A stretch of 64,000 bases of DNA from Pseudomonas kielensis (lineage in GTDB: Bacteria > Pseudomonadota > Gammaproteobacteria > Pseudomonadales > Pseudomonadaceae): the NCBI RefSeq assembly GCF_014236655.1, contig NZ_JACMYG010000010.1, positions 62,001-126,000 on the forward strand. Direction: 5' to 3'. Position 1 is the first letter of the stretch, and the number at the start of each line of letters is the position of its first letter. Positions 37,400-45,889 of the stretch are shown piece after piece. The notes below the pieces were generated by a model. That model had not been told where the DNA came from and did not search any database. It saw only the letters and a list, made by a program, of their open reading frames with translations. Both the position numbers and the translations under genes were made by a program.

Positions 37400-38737
37400 A
37401 TGACTCTGCGTAAATTCGCAGGGCTAGGAGCCCTGTTGTCCCTCGTAATGCCCAGCCTGGCCATGGCGGCAGACGAAGTGGCGGCTCCAGTCCTCAACTC
37501 TGGCGATACCGCCTGGATGCTGACCGCGACAGCCTTGGTGCTGTTCATGACCATTCCCGGCCTTGCGCTGTTCTACGGCGGCATGGTGCGCTCCAAAAAC
37601 ATTCTTTCCGTGATGATGCAGTGCTTCGCCATTACCGGTCTGATCAGCGTCCTGTGGGTCATTTATGGCTACAGCATTGCGTTCGATACCACGGGCATGG
37701 AGCAGGGCGTCGTCAACTTCAACTCGTTCTTCGGCGGCATGGGCAAGGCGTTCCTGGCCGGTGTCACCCCGGCGAGCGTGACAGGGCCGGCGGCACTGTT
37801 CCCTGAAGCGGTGTTCATCACCTTCCAGATGACCTTCGCGATCATCACCCCGGCGCTGATCGTCGGTGCCTTCGCCGAGCGGATGAAGTTCTCCGCAATG
37901 CTGATCTTCATGGGTGTGTGGTTCACCCTGGTGTATGCACCGATCGCGCACATGGTCTGGGCCGGCAACGGCGGCCTGATGTGGGACTGGGGCGTCCTGG
38001 ACTTCGCAGGCGGCACCGTGGTGCACATCAACGCCGGTATCGCCGGTCTGGTGGCCTGCCTGGTGCTGGGCAAGCGCAAGGGTTTCCCAACCACCCCAAT
38101 GGCGCCGCACAACCTGGGCTACACCTTGATGGGCGCGGCCATGCTGTGGGTTGGCTGGTTCGGTTTCAACGCCGGTTCCGCCGCGGCGGCCAACGGTACT
38201 GCCGGTATGGCAATGCTGGTAACCCAGATCGCAACCGCTGCCGCTGCCCTGGGCTGGATGCTGGCCGAGTGGCTGACCCACGGCAAACCTAGTGCCCTGG
38301 GCATCGCCTCGGGTGTGGTTGCCGGCCTGGTGGCCATTACTCCAGCCGCGGGTACCGTGGGCCCGATGGGCGCCCTGGTGATCGGCCTGTCGGCCGGCGT
38401 GGTGTGCTTCTTCTGCGCCACGACCCTGAAACGCAAAATGGGCTACGACGATTCCCTCGACGCCTTCGGCGTGCACGGCATTGGCGGTATCCTCGGCGCC
38501 ATCCTCACCGGCGTGTTTGCTGCTCCGTCGCTGGGTGGCTTCGGCACCGTGACCGACATCGCCGCACAAGTCTGGATTCAGTGCAAAGGCGTGGGTTTCA
38601 CGGTGATCTACACCGCGATCGTCACCTACATCATCCTCAAGGTACTTGATGCCGTGATGGGGCTGCGCGTGACCGAAGAGGAAGAGGCCGTCGGCCTGGA
38701 CCTGGCACAACACAACGAGCGCGGCTACAACCTGTAA
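37400..38737 (+). CDS. amtB: Ammonium transporter AmtB
   Basis: Trimeric inner-membrane ammonium channel. The 445-residue precursor starts with a signal peptide (MTLRKFAGLGALLSLVMPSL, ending AMA) and then eleven expected spans. Conserved segments include ALFYGGMVRSKN, DFAGGTVVHINAGIAGLV and the second pore His in DAFGVHGIGGI. It forms an operon with glnK, its inhibitor. The sequence AACAATA just before the start codon resembles a Crc/Hfq A-rich target, but this is weak. A terminator follows the gene. Confidence 0.97.
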   Translation: MTLRKFAGLGALLSLVMPSLAMAADEVAAPVLNSGDTAWMLTATALVLFMTIPGLALFYGGMVRSKNILSVMMQCFAITGLISVLWVIYGYSIAFDTTGMEQGVVNFNSFFGGMGKAFLAGVTPASVTGPAALFPEAVFITFQMTFAIITPALIVGAFAERMKFSAMLIFMGVWFTLVYAPIAHMVWAGNGGLMWDWGVLDFAGGTVVHINAGIAGLVACLVLGKRKGFPTTPMAPHNLGYTLMGAAMLWVGWFGFNAGSAAAANGTAGMAMLVTQIATAAAALGWMLAEWLTHGKPSALGIASGVVAGLVAITPAAGTVGPMGALVIGLSAGVVCFFCATTLKRKMGYDDSLDAFGVHGIGGILGAILTGVFAAPSLGGFGTVTDIAAQVWIQCKGVGFTVIYTAIVTYIILKVLDAVMGLRVTEEEEAVGLDLAQHNERGYNL

Positions 38738-38751
38738 GCAGGCGCCGAAAA

Positions 38752-38782
38752 AAACTTGCCCGGCTTGCCGGGCATTTTTTTA
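38752..38782 (+). terminator. Rho-independent terminator after amtB
   Basis: The stem TTGCCCGGCTTGCCGGGCA is followed by a run of seven Ts, 15 bases after the amtB stop. Confidence 0.9.
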
Positions 38783-38900
38783 TCCTGGATTTGTCACTCA
38801 GGCCCAGGCTGAAAGGATTTTTCAGACAGCTTTGACGAGGTTTGCCGCAGCGGTTTTTCCAGGGGCGATGGCTTACAGCATGGCGCGAATATTAGGGTCT

Positions 38901-38927
38901 TTGTTTTTTCCCAGAGCGCGCTAGAAT
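38901..38927 (+). promoter_or_regulatory. Likely promoter of yjbQ
   Basis: TAGAAT at 38922-38927 is a good -10 box, with TTGTTT at 38901-38906 as a possible -35 at a short 15-base spacing. It lies 26 bases before the yjbQ start codon. Confidence 0.45.
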
Positions 38928-38952
38928 GCGCCCCGAACGTGCGGAGAACTGT

Positions 38953-39378
38953 ATGTGGCAACAGACTCTGATTACCCTGCGGGCCAAGCCCCGGGGCTTT
39001 CATCTGGTGACGGACGAGTTACTCGCCGGCTTGCCTGAACTCAAGGCATGTCGGGTCGGTCTGTTGCACTTATGGCTGCAGCATACCTCGGCGTCGTTGA
39101 CCATCAACGAGAACGCCGATCCGGCGGTACGTCGCGACTTCGAACGGTTTTTCAACCGGCTGATCCCACAAGGCGCAGCCGGCTATGAGCATAACGACGA
39201 AGGCCTGGACGACCTCCCGGCGCACTTCAAGGCCAGTTTGCTAGGCTGTCAATTGAGTTTGCCGATCACGGCGGGCCGATTGGCGTTAGGTAGCTGGCAA
39301 GGTGTTTATCTGGGCGAGCACCGTGATCATGGCGGTGCTCGTAAAGTCCTCGCCACCGTACACGGTGAAGGGGCATAA
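38953..39378 (+). CDS. yjbQ: YjbQ-family protein (secondary thiamine-phosphate synthase enzyme)
   Basis: A 141-residue UPF0047/YjbQ protein, a compact beta-barrel family with a conserved [14 protein letters not shown] motif and C-terminal [14 protein letters not shown], whose His residues may bind metal. Weak thiamine-phosphate synthase activity has been reported for the family; the true role is uncertain. The ATG at 38953 follows GGAGA. It lies between amtB and sutA, the Pseudomonas order. Confidence 0.9.
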   Translation: MWQQTLITLRAKPRGFHLVTDELLAGLPELKACRVGLLHLWLQHTSASLTINENADPAVRRDFERFFNRLIPQGAAGYEHNDEGLDDLPAHFKASLLGCQLSLPITAGRLALGSWQGVYLGEHRDHGGARKVLATVHGEGA

Positions 39379-39416
39379 ACCGCTGGTTACCAGTGGATTT
39401 TGAATTTTTTCTGGCA

Positions 39417-39448
39417 GTCGTCGACAGACGACGAAGCTGGGCTATAAC
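39417..39448 (+). promoter_or_regulatory. sutA promoter with overlapping dyad
   Basis: TCGACA at 39421-39426 and TATAAC at 39443-39448 are separated by 16 bases and each matches sigma-70 consensus at five of six positions. A perfect inverted repeat, GTCGTC-GACA-GACGAC, at 39417-39432 covers the -35 box and could be an operator. Confidence 0.6.
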
Positions 39449-39480
39449 TAATCTGCTTTTCGCAAGTCATGAGGTAGAAC

Positions 39481-39807
39481 ATGAGCGACGATGATCTGGA
39501 AAACGACGACCTCGAAGTAGGCGACGAAGACGAGACCGAAGAAGGCCTTGAAGCAGCAGCGGAAGACGTTGCTGACGACGACGGTGGCGACGATACGCCG
39601 GTCCCGACCGCCAAAGGCAAGGCCAAGGCTGCGGTGTCGGTAGACGAACTGCCGAGCGTTGAAGCCAAGAACAAGGAGCGTGATGCTCTGGCACGTGCGA
39701 TGGAAGAGTTCCTGGCCAAAGGCGGCAAGGTTCAGGAAGTCGAGGCCAACGTGGTGGCCGATCCACCAAAGAAGCCTGATAACAAGTACGGCAGCCGACC
39801 TATCTAA
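39481..39807 (+). CDS. sutA: RNA polymerase-binding regulator SutA
   Basis: A 108-residue protein with a very acidic, probably disordered N-terminus (about 1-42, rich in Asp and Glu), a short central helix (KNKERDALARAMEEFLAKGG) and a flexible C-terminal tail ending KYGSRPI. This matches P. aeruginosa SutA as I remember it. SutA binds the RNA polymerase beta subunit and raises transcription of ribosomal and other genes during slow growth. It has its own promoter and terminator, so it is monocistronic. Confidence 0.9.
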   Translation: MSDDDLENDDLEVGDEDETEEGLEAAAEDVADDDGGDDTPVPTAKGKAKAAVSVDELPSVEAKNKERDALARAMEEFLAKGGKVQEVEANVVADPPKKPDNKYGSRPI

Positions 39808-39827
39808 GGGTCTGCACTGTGCTGATT

Positions 39828-39858
39828 GAAAAAGCCCGCCGTCGCTGCGGGCTTTTTC
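39828..39858 (+). terminator. Rho-independent terminator after sutA
   Basis: The stem AAAAAGCCCGC-cgtcg-CTGCGGGCTTTTT (approximate) has A and T runs and starts about 20 bases after the stop codon. Confidence 0.9.
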
Positions 39859-39907
39859 ATGGGTGATGGAGGGGCATCGCCTCCGGTTCAATACCACACG
39901 CTCGGGC

Positions 39908-40612
39908 TTAACGCAGCTCCGACCAGCGTGCCAGCAACTCTGGCAGTTCTGTCAGGCAACGAATCTCGGCATCCGGTGCCTTGTCTGCTTCCCACGCCTT
40001 GCCCATCGGGTTGAACCAGATGGCGCGCAATCCCGCTTGCTGGGCCCCGGCAATGTCATCACCGGGATGATCGCCGACATGCACCGCGCTGGCGGCCGTG
40101 GTTGCACCACGCTGCAGGGCTTCGTGGAACAGGCGGGCGTCGGGCTTGGCGATGCCGATGTCTTCGGCGCACAGGGCAAACTTGAAGTAGTCAGCCAGCC
40201 CCAGGCGGCGCACATCGGCGTTGCCGTTGGTGACCACGCCCAGGGCGTAGCGGTTGCGCAGGATCTCCAGCGTCGGTTGCACCTCGGGGAAAATCTCGAG
40301 CTGGTGCCGTGCGTGCAGGAAGACTTCGAACGCTTGCTCGGCCAGTTCGCTGGCCTGTGGGTGGGCGTAGCCGGCTTCTTCCAGGGCGTGCAGCAACACC
40401 CGGCGACGCAAGGCGCTGATGCGATGCTTGAGCTGGGGTTCGAGGCTGAGTACCCGTTCACGGATGGCCCACAAATGCTCGACCGGCAAGGCGCCCAGGA
40501 CCGGCGTGTGCTCGGTTAGCCATTGGCGCAGTGCGGCTTCCGCGCTGACGATCACCGGGGCGGTGTCCCACAGGGTGTCGTCGAGGTCGAAGGTGATCAG
40601 TTGGATTGTCAT
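39908..40612 (-). CDS. HAD-superfamily hydrolase (subfamily IA)
   Basis: A 234-residue phosphatase-like protein with motif [11 protein letters not shown], motif II VVTNGN, and motif III/IV around [11 protein letters not shown] and [10 protein letters not shown]. The substrate is unknown; related proteins act on small phosphometabolites such as FMN. It overlaps xerC by four bases (ATGA), so translation is probably coupled. It is the last gene of the lysA-dapF operon. Confidence 0.93.
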   Translation of the reverse strand: MTIQLITFDLDDTLWDTAPVIVSAEAALRQWLTEHTPVLGALPVEHLWAIRERVLSLEPQLKHRISALRRRVLLHALEEAGYAHPQASELAEQAFEVFLHARHQLEIFPEVQPTLEILRNRYALGVVTNGNADVRRLGLADYFKFALCAEDIGIAKPDARLFHEALQRGATTAASAVHVGDHPGDDIAGAQQAGLRAIWFNPMGKAWEADKAPDAEIRCLTELPELLARWSELR

Positions 40613-41508
40613 TGCTCATCGCCCTTGATGCGTTTGGCCCGAGGGTGGGCGCTGTCGTAGACCGTGGCCAGGTGCTGGAAGTCCAGGTGGGTGTAGATCT
40701 GGGTGGTCTTGATGTCCGAGTGTCCAAGCAGTTCCTGCACGGCGCGCAAGTCCTGGGAGGACTCCAGCACGTGGCTGGCGAAGGAGTGCCTGAGCATGTG
40801 CGGGTGCAGGTTCTGCCCCAACTCCCGCTCGCCTGCGGCCTTGACCCGCAGTTGCACGGCGCGTGAACCGAGGCGCCGGCCTTTTTGGCTGACGAATAGC
40901 GCATCGTCCGGCGGATTGGCCAGGGCGCGCAAGGGCAGCCAGTATTCCAGGGCCTCGCGGGCTTTCCTGCCGATGGGCAGCACTCGGGTCTTGCTGCCCT
41001 TACCGAGCACTTGCACCAGGCCGTCCGCGAGGTCGAGCTGGTCGAGGTTCAGGCCGGTGAGCTCCGACAGGCGCAGGCCGCTGGAGTAGAACAGCTCGAG
41101 AATCGCCTGGTCGCGACGGGCCAGGAAGTCGTCCTCGACCGCCCCTTCGAGCAGCTGCAGTGTGCGGTCGGTGTCGAGGGTCTTGGGCAGGCGGCGCTCG
41201 CCTTTGGGCGGGGCCAGGCCATTGGCCGGGTCGTGGTCGCACAGGCCTTCGCGGTTCAGGTAGTGATAGAGCCCGCGCACGGCCGACAGCAGGCGCGCCA
41301 GGCTGCGCGATGACTGGCCCTGGGCATGCAGGCGCGCGACCAGGCCGCGCAGGCGCTGAATGTCCAGTGCGCTCCAGCTGGCGATGTGCAGCTTCTCGCA
41401 GTGTGCCAGGACCTTGTTCAAGTCGCGGCGGTAGGCTTCAAGCGTGTGTGGCGACACCTGACGCTCACTGCGCAAGTGCTCGCAGTAGGCGTCCAGTTGC
41501 CGTTCCAT
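40609..41508 (-). CDS. xerC: Tyrosine recombinase XerC
   Basis: Resolves chromosome dimers at dif with XerD. The 299-residue enzyme has an N-terminal SAM-like core-binding domain (about 1-95) and a catalytic domain with Arg146, Lys170, His237, Arg240, His263 and the nucleophile Tyr272. The gene (called sss in P. aeruginosa and P. fluorescens, where it affects root colonisation and phase variation) lies directly after dapF and DUF484 in a conserved operon. All catalytic residues are intact. Confidence 0.96.
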   Translation of the reverse strand: MERQLDAYCEHLRSERQVSPHTLEAYRRDLNKVLAHCEKLHIASWSALDIQRLRGLVARLHAQGQSSRSLARLLSAVRGLYHYLNREGLCDHDPANGLAPPKGERRLPKTLDTDRTLQLLEGAVEDDFLARRDQAILELFYSSGLRLSELTGLNLDQLDLADGLVQVLGKGSKTRVLPIGRKAREALEYWLPLRALANPPDDALFVSQKGRRLGSRAVQLRVKAAGERELGQNLHPHMLRHSFASHVLESSQDLRAVQELLGHSDIKTTQIYTHLDFQHLATVYDSAHPRAKRIKGDEQ

Positions 41509-41510
41509 GG

Positions 41511-42236
41511 TCAGCGTACCGAGCGCAGGGTGGTGTTGACCCGTGGCAAGACGCGGCCCATGACTTCGGCGATGTAGCTGAGGAACAGGGTGCCTACCGA
41601 GCTTTTGTAGTGCTGCGGGTCACGGCTGGCGATGGCCAGCACACCGTGCAGGCCCTGGTGACTGATGGCGACCACGGCCGTGGAGCCGATCTGCAGGCGT
41701 TGTTCTTCGCCAAACAGGAAGTCCAGTTCATGCTCGCGCAGGGTGCCGCTGACGCTCTTGCCTTCGGACAGCAGCCCGCCAATGGCCTTGTGCGCTTCGG
41801 CATCGCTGACCCAGCGGCCGACCGGCAAGGGCTCGTCGCTGAACAGGATCAGGCTGACAAAGGGCACCTGGAAGTCCTGGCGCAGGCTGTCTTCGACACT
41901 GATGACCAGGTCATCCAGGCTGTTGGCGTCCATCAGGGCGAGGATCAGGCGGCGGGTCTTGTCGAACAGCCGATCGTTGTCGCGGGCGACATCCATCAAC
42001 TGCGAAAGGCGGTGGCGCATCTCGATGTTGCGTTCGCGCAGGATTTTCATCTGCCGCTCGACCAGCGAGATGGTGTCGCCACGCTGGTGCGGTATGCGCA
42101 GGGCCGGGAGCAGGTCCTCGTGTTCGACGAAGAAATCCGGATGAGCCTCAAGGTACGCGGCAATTGCCGCCGCCTCCAGGCTCTCGGAAGGGCATTCGTC
42201 GGGCTGCGGGGCTGGAACCTTGGGCTGATCAGTCAT
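41511..42236 (-). CDS. DUF484 family protein
   Basis: A 241-residue protein with a GAF-like domain in the C-terminal two thirds and a predicted coiled-coil stretch around [20 protein letters not shown]. Its function is unproven. It is found almost invariantly between dapF and xerC in gammaproteobacteria. Here it starts 13 bases after dapF and ends two bases before xerC, so it belongs to the operon. Confidence 0.92.
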   Translation of the reverse strand: MTDQPKVPAPQPDECPSESLEAAAIAAYLEAHPDFFVEHEDLLPALRIPHQRGDTISLVERQMKILRERNIEMRHRLSQLMDVARDNDRLFDKTRRLILALMDANSLDDLVISVEDSLRQDFQVPFVSLILFSDEPLPVGRWVSDAEAHKAIGGLLSEGKSVSGTLREHELDFLFGEEQRLQIGSTAVVAISHQGLHGVLAIASRDPQHYKSSVGTLFLSYIAEVMGRVLPRVNTTLRSVR

Positions 42237-42249
42237 GGATTTGGCTCAC

Positions 42250-43080
42250 TCAAAGACGCACTTGTCCTTCGTATACGCGCACTGCCGGACCGGTCATCAT
42301 CACCGGTTGGCCAGGGCCTGCCCATTCAATGGACAAGCGCCCGCCGGGCAGGTCGATCAATAGCGGCGAATCCATCCACCCCTGGCTGATCGCGGCCACT
42401 GCAGCGGCGCAGGCACCGGTACCGCAGGCCTGGGTTTCCCCGGCACCCCGTTCCCAGACGCGCAGCTGCGCACGATTGCGGTCGATGACCTGAAGGAAAC
42501 CGACGTTGACCCGTGCCGGAAAGCGCGGGTGATGTTCGATCTTCGGCCCCAGTGCATGCACCGGCGCGTTGTTGATGTCGTTCACGCGCAGCACGGCGTG
42601 CGGGTTGCCCATGGACACGGCGGCCAACTCGACGGTCTGGCCGTCGACCTCGACCGGGTAGCTGTTGGCTTGCACGTCGGCCTGGAACGGGATGTCCGCC
42701 GGTACCAGGCGCGGTGCCCCCATGTTGACGCTGATCTGACCGTCATTGCGGATATCGAGTTCGATAATGCCGCTCTTGGTCTCGACGCGGATCTGGCGCT
42801 TGGCCGTCAGGCGCTTGTCCAGCACAAAACGGGCGAAGCAACGCGCGCCATTGCCGCATTGCTCCACTTCAGAGCCATCGGAGTTGAAGATCCGGTAACG
42901 GAAATCCACCTCCGGGTTGCTCGGTGCTTCGACGATCAACAACTGGTCGAAGCCGACACCGGTGTGTCGGTCACCCCATTGTTTGGCGTGCTTGGGCAGA
43001 ATGTGCGCGTGCTGGCTGACCAGGTCGAGGACCATGAAGTCGTTGCCCAGGCCGTGCATCTTGGTAAAACGCAGCAGCAT
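42250..43080 (-). CDS. dapF: Diaminopimelate epimerase
   Basis: Converts LL- to meso-diaminopimelate, the precursor of lysine and of the peptidoglycan cross-link. The 276-residue protein has both catalytic cysteines, in [10 protein letters not shown] (near 73) and ACGTGACAAA (near 217), and starts [15 protein letters not shown]. The ATG at 43080 was chosen over an upstream extension that overlaps lysA. It is separated from lysA by only four bases. Confidence 0.96.
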   Translation of the reverse strand: MLLRFTKMHGLGNDFMVLDLVSQHAHILPKHAKQWGDRHTGVGFDQLLIVEAPSNPEVDFRYRIFNSDGSEVEQCGNGARCFARFVLDKRLTAKRQIRVETKSGIIELDIRNDGQISVNMGAPRLVPADIPFQADVQANSYPVEVDGQTVELAAVSMGNPHAVLRVNDINNAPVHALGPKIEHHPRFPARVNVGFLQVIDRNRAQLRVWERGAGETQACGTGACAAAVAAISQGWMDSPLLIDLPGGRLSIEWAGPGQPVMMTGPAVRVYEGQVRL

Positions 43081-43084
43081 GGGG

Positions 43085-44332
43085 TTACTCCGGCAGCAGG
43101 CTTTCGCCAGCAAACAACTCGGCTACCGTCTCGCGGCGACGCACTTCAAATGCCTGGTCACCGTCCACCAGCACTTCGGCGCAACGGCCGCGGGTGTTGT
43201 AGTTGGAACTCATGACAAACCCGTAGGCACCGGCCGAATGCACCGCCAGCAGGTCGCCTTCTTCCAGCGCCAGTTGACGATCCTTGGCCAGGAAGTCACC
43301 GGTTTCGCAGATCGGGCCGACGATGTCGTAGGCACGGGCGGCGTTGTCGCGTGGGCGCACGGCCGTGACGTCCATCCAGGCCTGGTACAGCGCCGGGCGG
43401 ATCAGGTCGTTCATCGCCGCGTCGACGATGGCGAAATCCTTGTGTTCGGTGTGCTTGAGGTACTCGACCTGGGTCAGCAGCACGCCGGCGTTGGCGACGA
43501 TGAAGCGACCTGGCTCGAACACCAGCGCCAGGTCGCGACCGTCGATACGCTCGCGCACGGCCTTGATGTAGTCGGCCGCCAGCGGTGGCTCTTCATCGCG
43601 ATAACGCACACCCAGGCCACCCCCCAAATCGATGTGGCGCAGGTAGATCCCGCAATCGCTGAGGCGGTCGATCAACGCCAGCAGGCGGTCGAGGGCATCA
43701 ATGAACGGGGGCAGGGTGGTCAGTTGCGAACCGATGTGGCAATCGACGCCGACCACTTCCAGGTTCGGCAGTTGGGCGGCGCGCACATAGACGTCTTCGG
43801 CGTCGGCGATAGCGATGCCGAACTTGTTTTCTTTGAGGCCGGTGGAGATGTACGGGTGGGTGCCGGCATCGACGTCCGGGTTCACGCGCAGCGAGATCGG
43901 TGCACGCACACCCAACTCGGCGGCCACCACTTGCAGGCGCTCCAGCTCATCGGTGGACTCGACGTTGAAGCAGTGCACGCCGACTTCCAGAGCACGGCGC
44001 ATGTCGTCGCGGGTCTTGCCAACACCGGAGAACACGATCTTGTCGGCCGCGCCGCCTGCAGCCAGAACCCGTTCCAGCTCGCCACGGGAGACGATGTCAA
44101 AACCGGCGCCCAGGCGCGCCAGGACATTCAGTACACCCAGGTTGGAGTTGGCCTTGACCGCGAAGCAGACCAGGTGCGGGGTGCCTGCCAGGGCATCGGC
44201 ATACGCCAGGTACTGGGCTTCGATGTGCGCACGGGAGTAGACATAGGTGGGGGTGCCAAAGCGCTCGGCGATGGCGGACAAGGCAACACCTTCCGCGAAC
44301 AGCTCACCGTCACGGTAGTTAAAAGCGTCCAT
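43085..44332 (-). CDS. lysA: Diaminopimelate decarboxylase
   Basis: PLP enzyme making lysine from meso-diaminopimelate. The 415-residue protein has the PLP lysine in [12 protein letters not shown], the HIGSQ motif, the glycine-rich LGGGLG and [11 protein letters not shown], and the catalytic Cys in GPICETGDF. It is followed by dapF, and a small lipoprotein gene precedes it by nine bases. Confidence 0.97.
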   Translation of the reverse strand: MDAFNYRDGELFAEGVALSAIAERFGTPTYVYSRAHIEAQYLAYADALAGTPHLVCFAVKANSNLGVLNVLARLGAGFDIVSRGELERVLAAGGAADKIVFSGVGKTRDDMRRALEVGVHCFNVESTDELERLQVVAAELGVRAPISLRVNPDVDAGTHPYISTGLKENKFGIAIADAEDVYVRAAQLPNLEVVGVDCHIGSQLTTLPPFIDALDRLLALIDRLSDCGIYLRHIDLGGGLGVRYRDEEPPLAADYIKAVRERIDGRDLALVFEPGRFIVANAGVLLTQVEYLKHTEHKDFAIVDAAMNDLIRPALYQAWMDVTAVRPRDNAARAYDIVGPICETGDFLAKDRQLALEEGDLLAVHSAGAYGFVMSSNYNTRGRCAEVLVDGDQAFEVRRRETVAELFAGESLLPE

Positions 44333-44341
44333 GATGTTCCC

Positions 44342-44524
44342 TTAGTAGGTGCTGTTGCTGTTGCTGTGTTCGTGCGCTTTGGACTGCGACGATTTCGCCT
44401 GTTCATCAGCAGGCTTGCTGTCATCGGGCAGGTACAGCGGGCCTTTTTGACCGCAGGCTGATAACAGGCAGGTAAAAGCGACGAGCGAAGCGAGCGCAGC
44501 AAGGGAAGAGATCAGGCGCTTCAT
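44342..44524 (-). CDS. lptM: LptM-type small lipoprotein
   Basis: A 60-residue precursor whose signal ends in the lipobox LLSAC, followed by the hallmark GQKGPLYLPDD motif of LptM/YifL, formerly LppL in Pseudomonas. LptM assists oxidative maturation of the LPS translocon LptD. The tail is polar and rich in Ser, Lys and His. It is first in the lysA-dapF operon, as in P. aeruginosa. Confidence 0.93.
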   Translation of the reverse strand: MKRLISSLAALASLVAFTCLLSACGQKGPLYLPDDSKPADEQAKSSQSKAHEHSNSNSTY

Positions 44525-44763
44525 GGCGAAATCCTTGAGAATGCGTTAATTGCGCCGGAGTATACCGGCCACCCGGCAGCTTGCCTATGCGACGGGCCAC
44601 CCGTCCGGCGGGCCTTTGCCCGCCGCCTGCGATCGGGCAGTCAGTGGTGGGCGTTTATGGGTCCACCTTGTCCGGTGCTTGGTCGGTATCCTTTGCAATC
44701 GCCGGGGCGCGTCCGTATCTTGCGGCGCTTGAGCGTAAGTAGACACTTTTTGAGGTTGCCGCA

Positions 44764-45096
44764 ATGAGTTTGACTGAAGCCCGTTTCCACGACCTGGTCG
44801 ATGCCACCCAGCAGACACTGGAAGATATTTTCGACGACAGCGGCCTGGATGTGGATCTGGAAAGTTCGGCCGGGGTCCTGACCGTCAAGTTCGAAGGCGG
44901 CAGCCAGTTGATCTTCAGCCGCCAGGAGCCACTGCGTCAGTTGTGGCTGGCAGCGGTGTCCGGCGGTTTCCACTTCGACTACGACGAAGAAAGCGAGCGC
45001 TGGATGTGTGACAAGAGCGAAGAGCAACTGGGCGAAATGCTTGAGCGCATCGTCAAGCAGCAAGCCGACGCCGAGCTCGACTTCGAAGGTCTCTGA
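44764..45096 (+). CDS. cyaY: Frataxin-like iron-sulfur cluster protein CyaY
   Basis: A 110-residue frataxin. An acidic N-terminal helix (SLTEARFHDLVDATQQTLED) and the strand ESSAGVLTVKFEGGSQLIF, with a conserved Trp in QLWLAAVSGGFHFDY, match CyaY. It modulates IscS and iron delivery in Fe-S assembly. It is divergent from lptM, an arrangement conserved in gammaproteobacteria. It ends four bases before a DUF1289 gene and probably is co-transcribed with it. Confidence 0.95.
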   Translation: MSLTEARFHDLVDATQQTLEDIFDDSGLDVDLESSAGVLTVKFEGGSQLIFSRQEPLRQLWLAAVSGGFHFDYDEESERWMCDKSEEQLGEMLERIVKQQADAELDFEGL

Positions 45097-45100
45097 CAGC

Positions 45101-45325
45101 GTGACTGAACCTGCCCCCGTTCGTGCGCCCAAGCCGCTGTACAGCAATGTCAGCCCGGCCGTGCCGTCGCCCTGCACCAATGTCTGCCGGCTGGACGAGG
45201 AGAAAGTCTGCAAGGGCTGTTTTCGCCATGTCGAGGACATTCGTGAATGGCGTTCGGCGGACGATGAACGACGCCGGGTGATTTGCGCCCAGGCGCACAA
45301 TCGCCGTGCCCGCATCGCTCCGTAG
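45101..45325 (+). CDS. DUF1289 domain protein
   Basis: A 74-residue protein with the DUF1289 core PCTNVCRLDEEKVCKGCFR, a compact cysteine-rich motif that probably binds a metal, preceded by a Pro-rich tail. The start is taken as GTG at 45101, five bases after the cyaY stop; no strong Shine-Dalgarno is visible, so translation may be coupled to cyaY. An upstream ATG at 45008 lies inside cyaY in another frame and is unlikely. The function is unknown. Confidence 0.85.
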   Translation: MTEPAPVRAPKPLYSNVSPAVPSPCTNVCRLDEEKVCKGCFRHVEDIREWRSADDERRRVICAQAHNRRARIAP

Positions 45326-45347
45326 GCGACACCTGCCGCGACCGGCT

Positions 45348-45440
45348 TGTATATTTTTTGAGCTGTGATAGTGTCCGGTTACGCCTCAACCCATCGAGGC
45401 GCGTGAAAACCCCGCCTGTTTATGGCGGGGTTTTGCTTTT
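45348..45440 (+). promoter_or_regulatory. rnk leader: promoter, hairpin and attenuator-like terminator
   Basis: TTGTAT at 45348 and TAGTGT near 45370 form a possible promoter. Next come a hairpin, CGCCTC-aacccatc-GAGGCG (45382-45401), and a full Rho-independent terminator, AAAACCCCGCC-tgtttat-GGCGGGGTTTT (45406-45434), all before the rnk start at 45472. A terminator upstream of its gene suggests attenuation. I recall an Rfam family, rnk leader, described with a pseudoknot and terminal hairpin in Pseudomonas. The identity is from memory. Confidence 0.75.
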
Positions 45441-45471
45441 TTCGTGCAGAAGAAAGGAGTCTGCCTGAATC

Positions 45472-45882
45472 ATGACCGTACCTTCCATCACTCTTACCCG
45501 TCTGGACGTACAACGTCTGGAGCGCCTGATCGACAGCCTGGATGACACGCTGCCGGGCGTGATCGCGCTGCAAACCGAACTGGATCGCGCCGATACTCTG
45601 GTCGGTCACGATGAGGTGCCTGCCGATGTCGTAACCATGAACTCGCGTGTTCATTGCCGTGAAGAAAGCAGCGGCAAGGACTATCACCTGACCCTGGTCT
45701 ATCCCAAGGACGCGAATGCCGACGAAGGCAAGATTTCCATTCTTGCACCGGTCGGCAGCGCCTTGCTGGGCCTGAAGGTTGGCCAGCACATCGACTGGCC
45801 GGCGCCGAGTGGCAAGACCCTGAAGCTGACCCTGCTCGAAGTCGAAAACCAGCCGGCCAATGGCGGCGATTTCTCCCTCTGA
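45472..45882 (+). CDS. rnk: Regulator of nucleoside diphosphate kinase Rnk
   Basis: A 136-residue protein with an N-terminal coiled-coil-like segment (about 1-50) and a C-terminal GreA/GreB-type FKBP-like domain (SSGKDYHLTLVYPKDA). It binds RNA polymerase but its short coiled coil lacks the acidic tip of Gre factors. In P. aeruginosa it restores NDP-kinase and alginate defects of algQ mutants; algQ is also in this window. It follows the attenuator-like leader and is convergent with cyaA, the stops being seven bases apart. Confidence 0.94.
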   Translation: MTVPSITLTRLDVQRLERLIDSLDDTLPGVIALQTELDRADTLVGHDEVPADVVTMNSRVHCREESSGKDYHLTLVYPKDANADEGKISILAPVGSALLGLKVGQHIDWPAPSGKTLKLTLLEVENQPANGGDFSL

Positions 45883-45889
45883 GAAGGCT

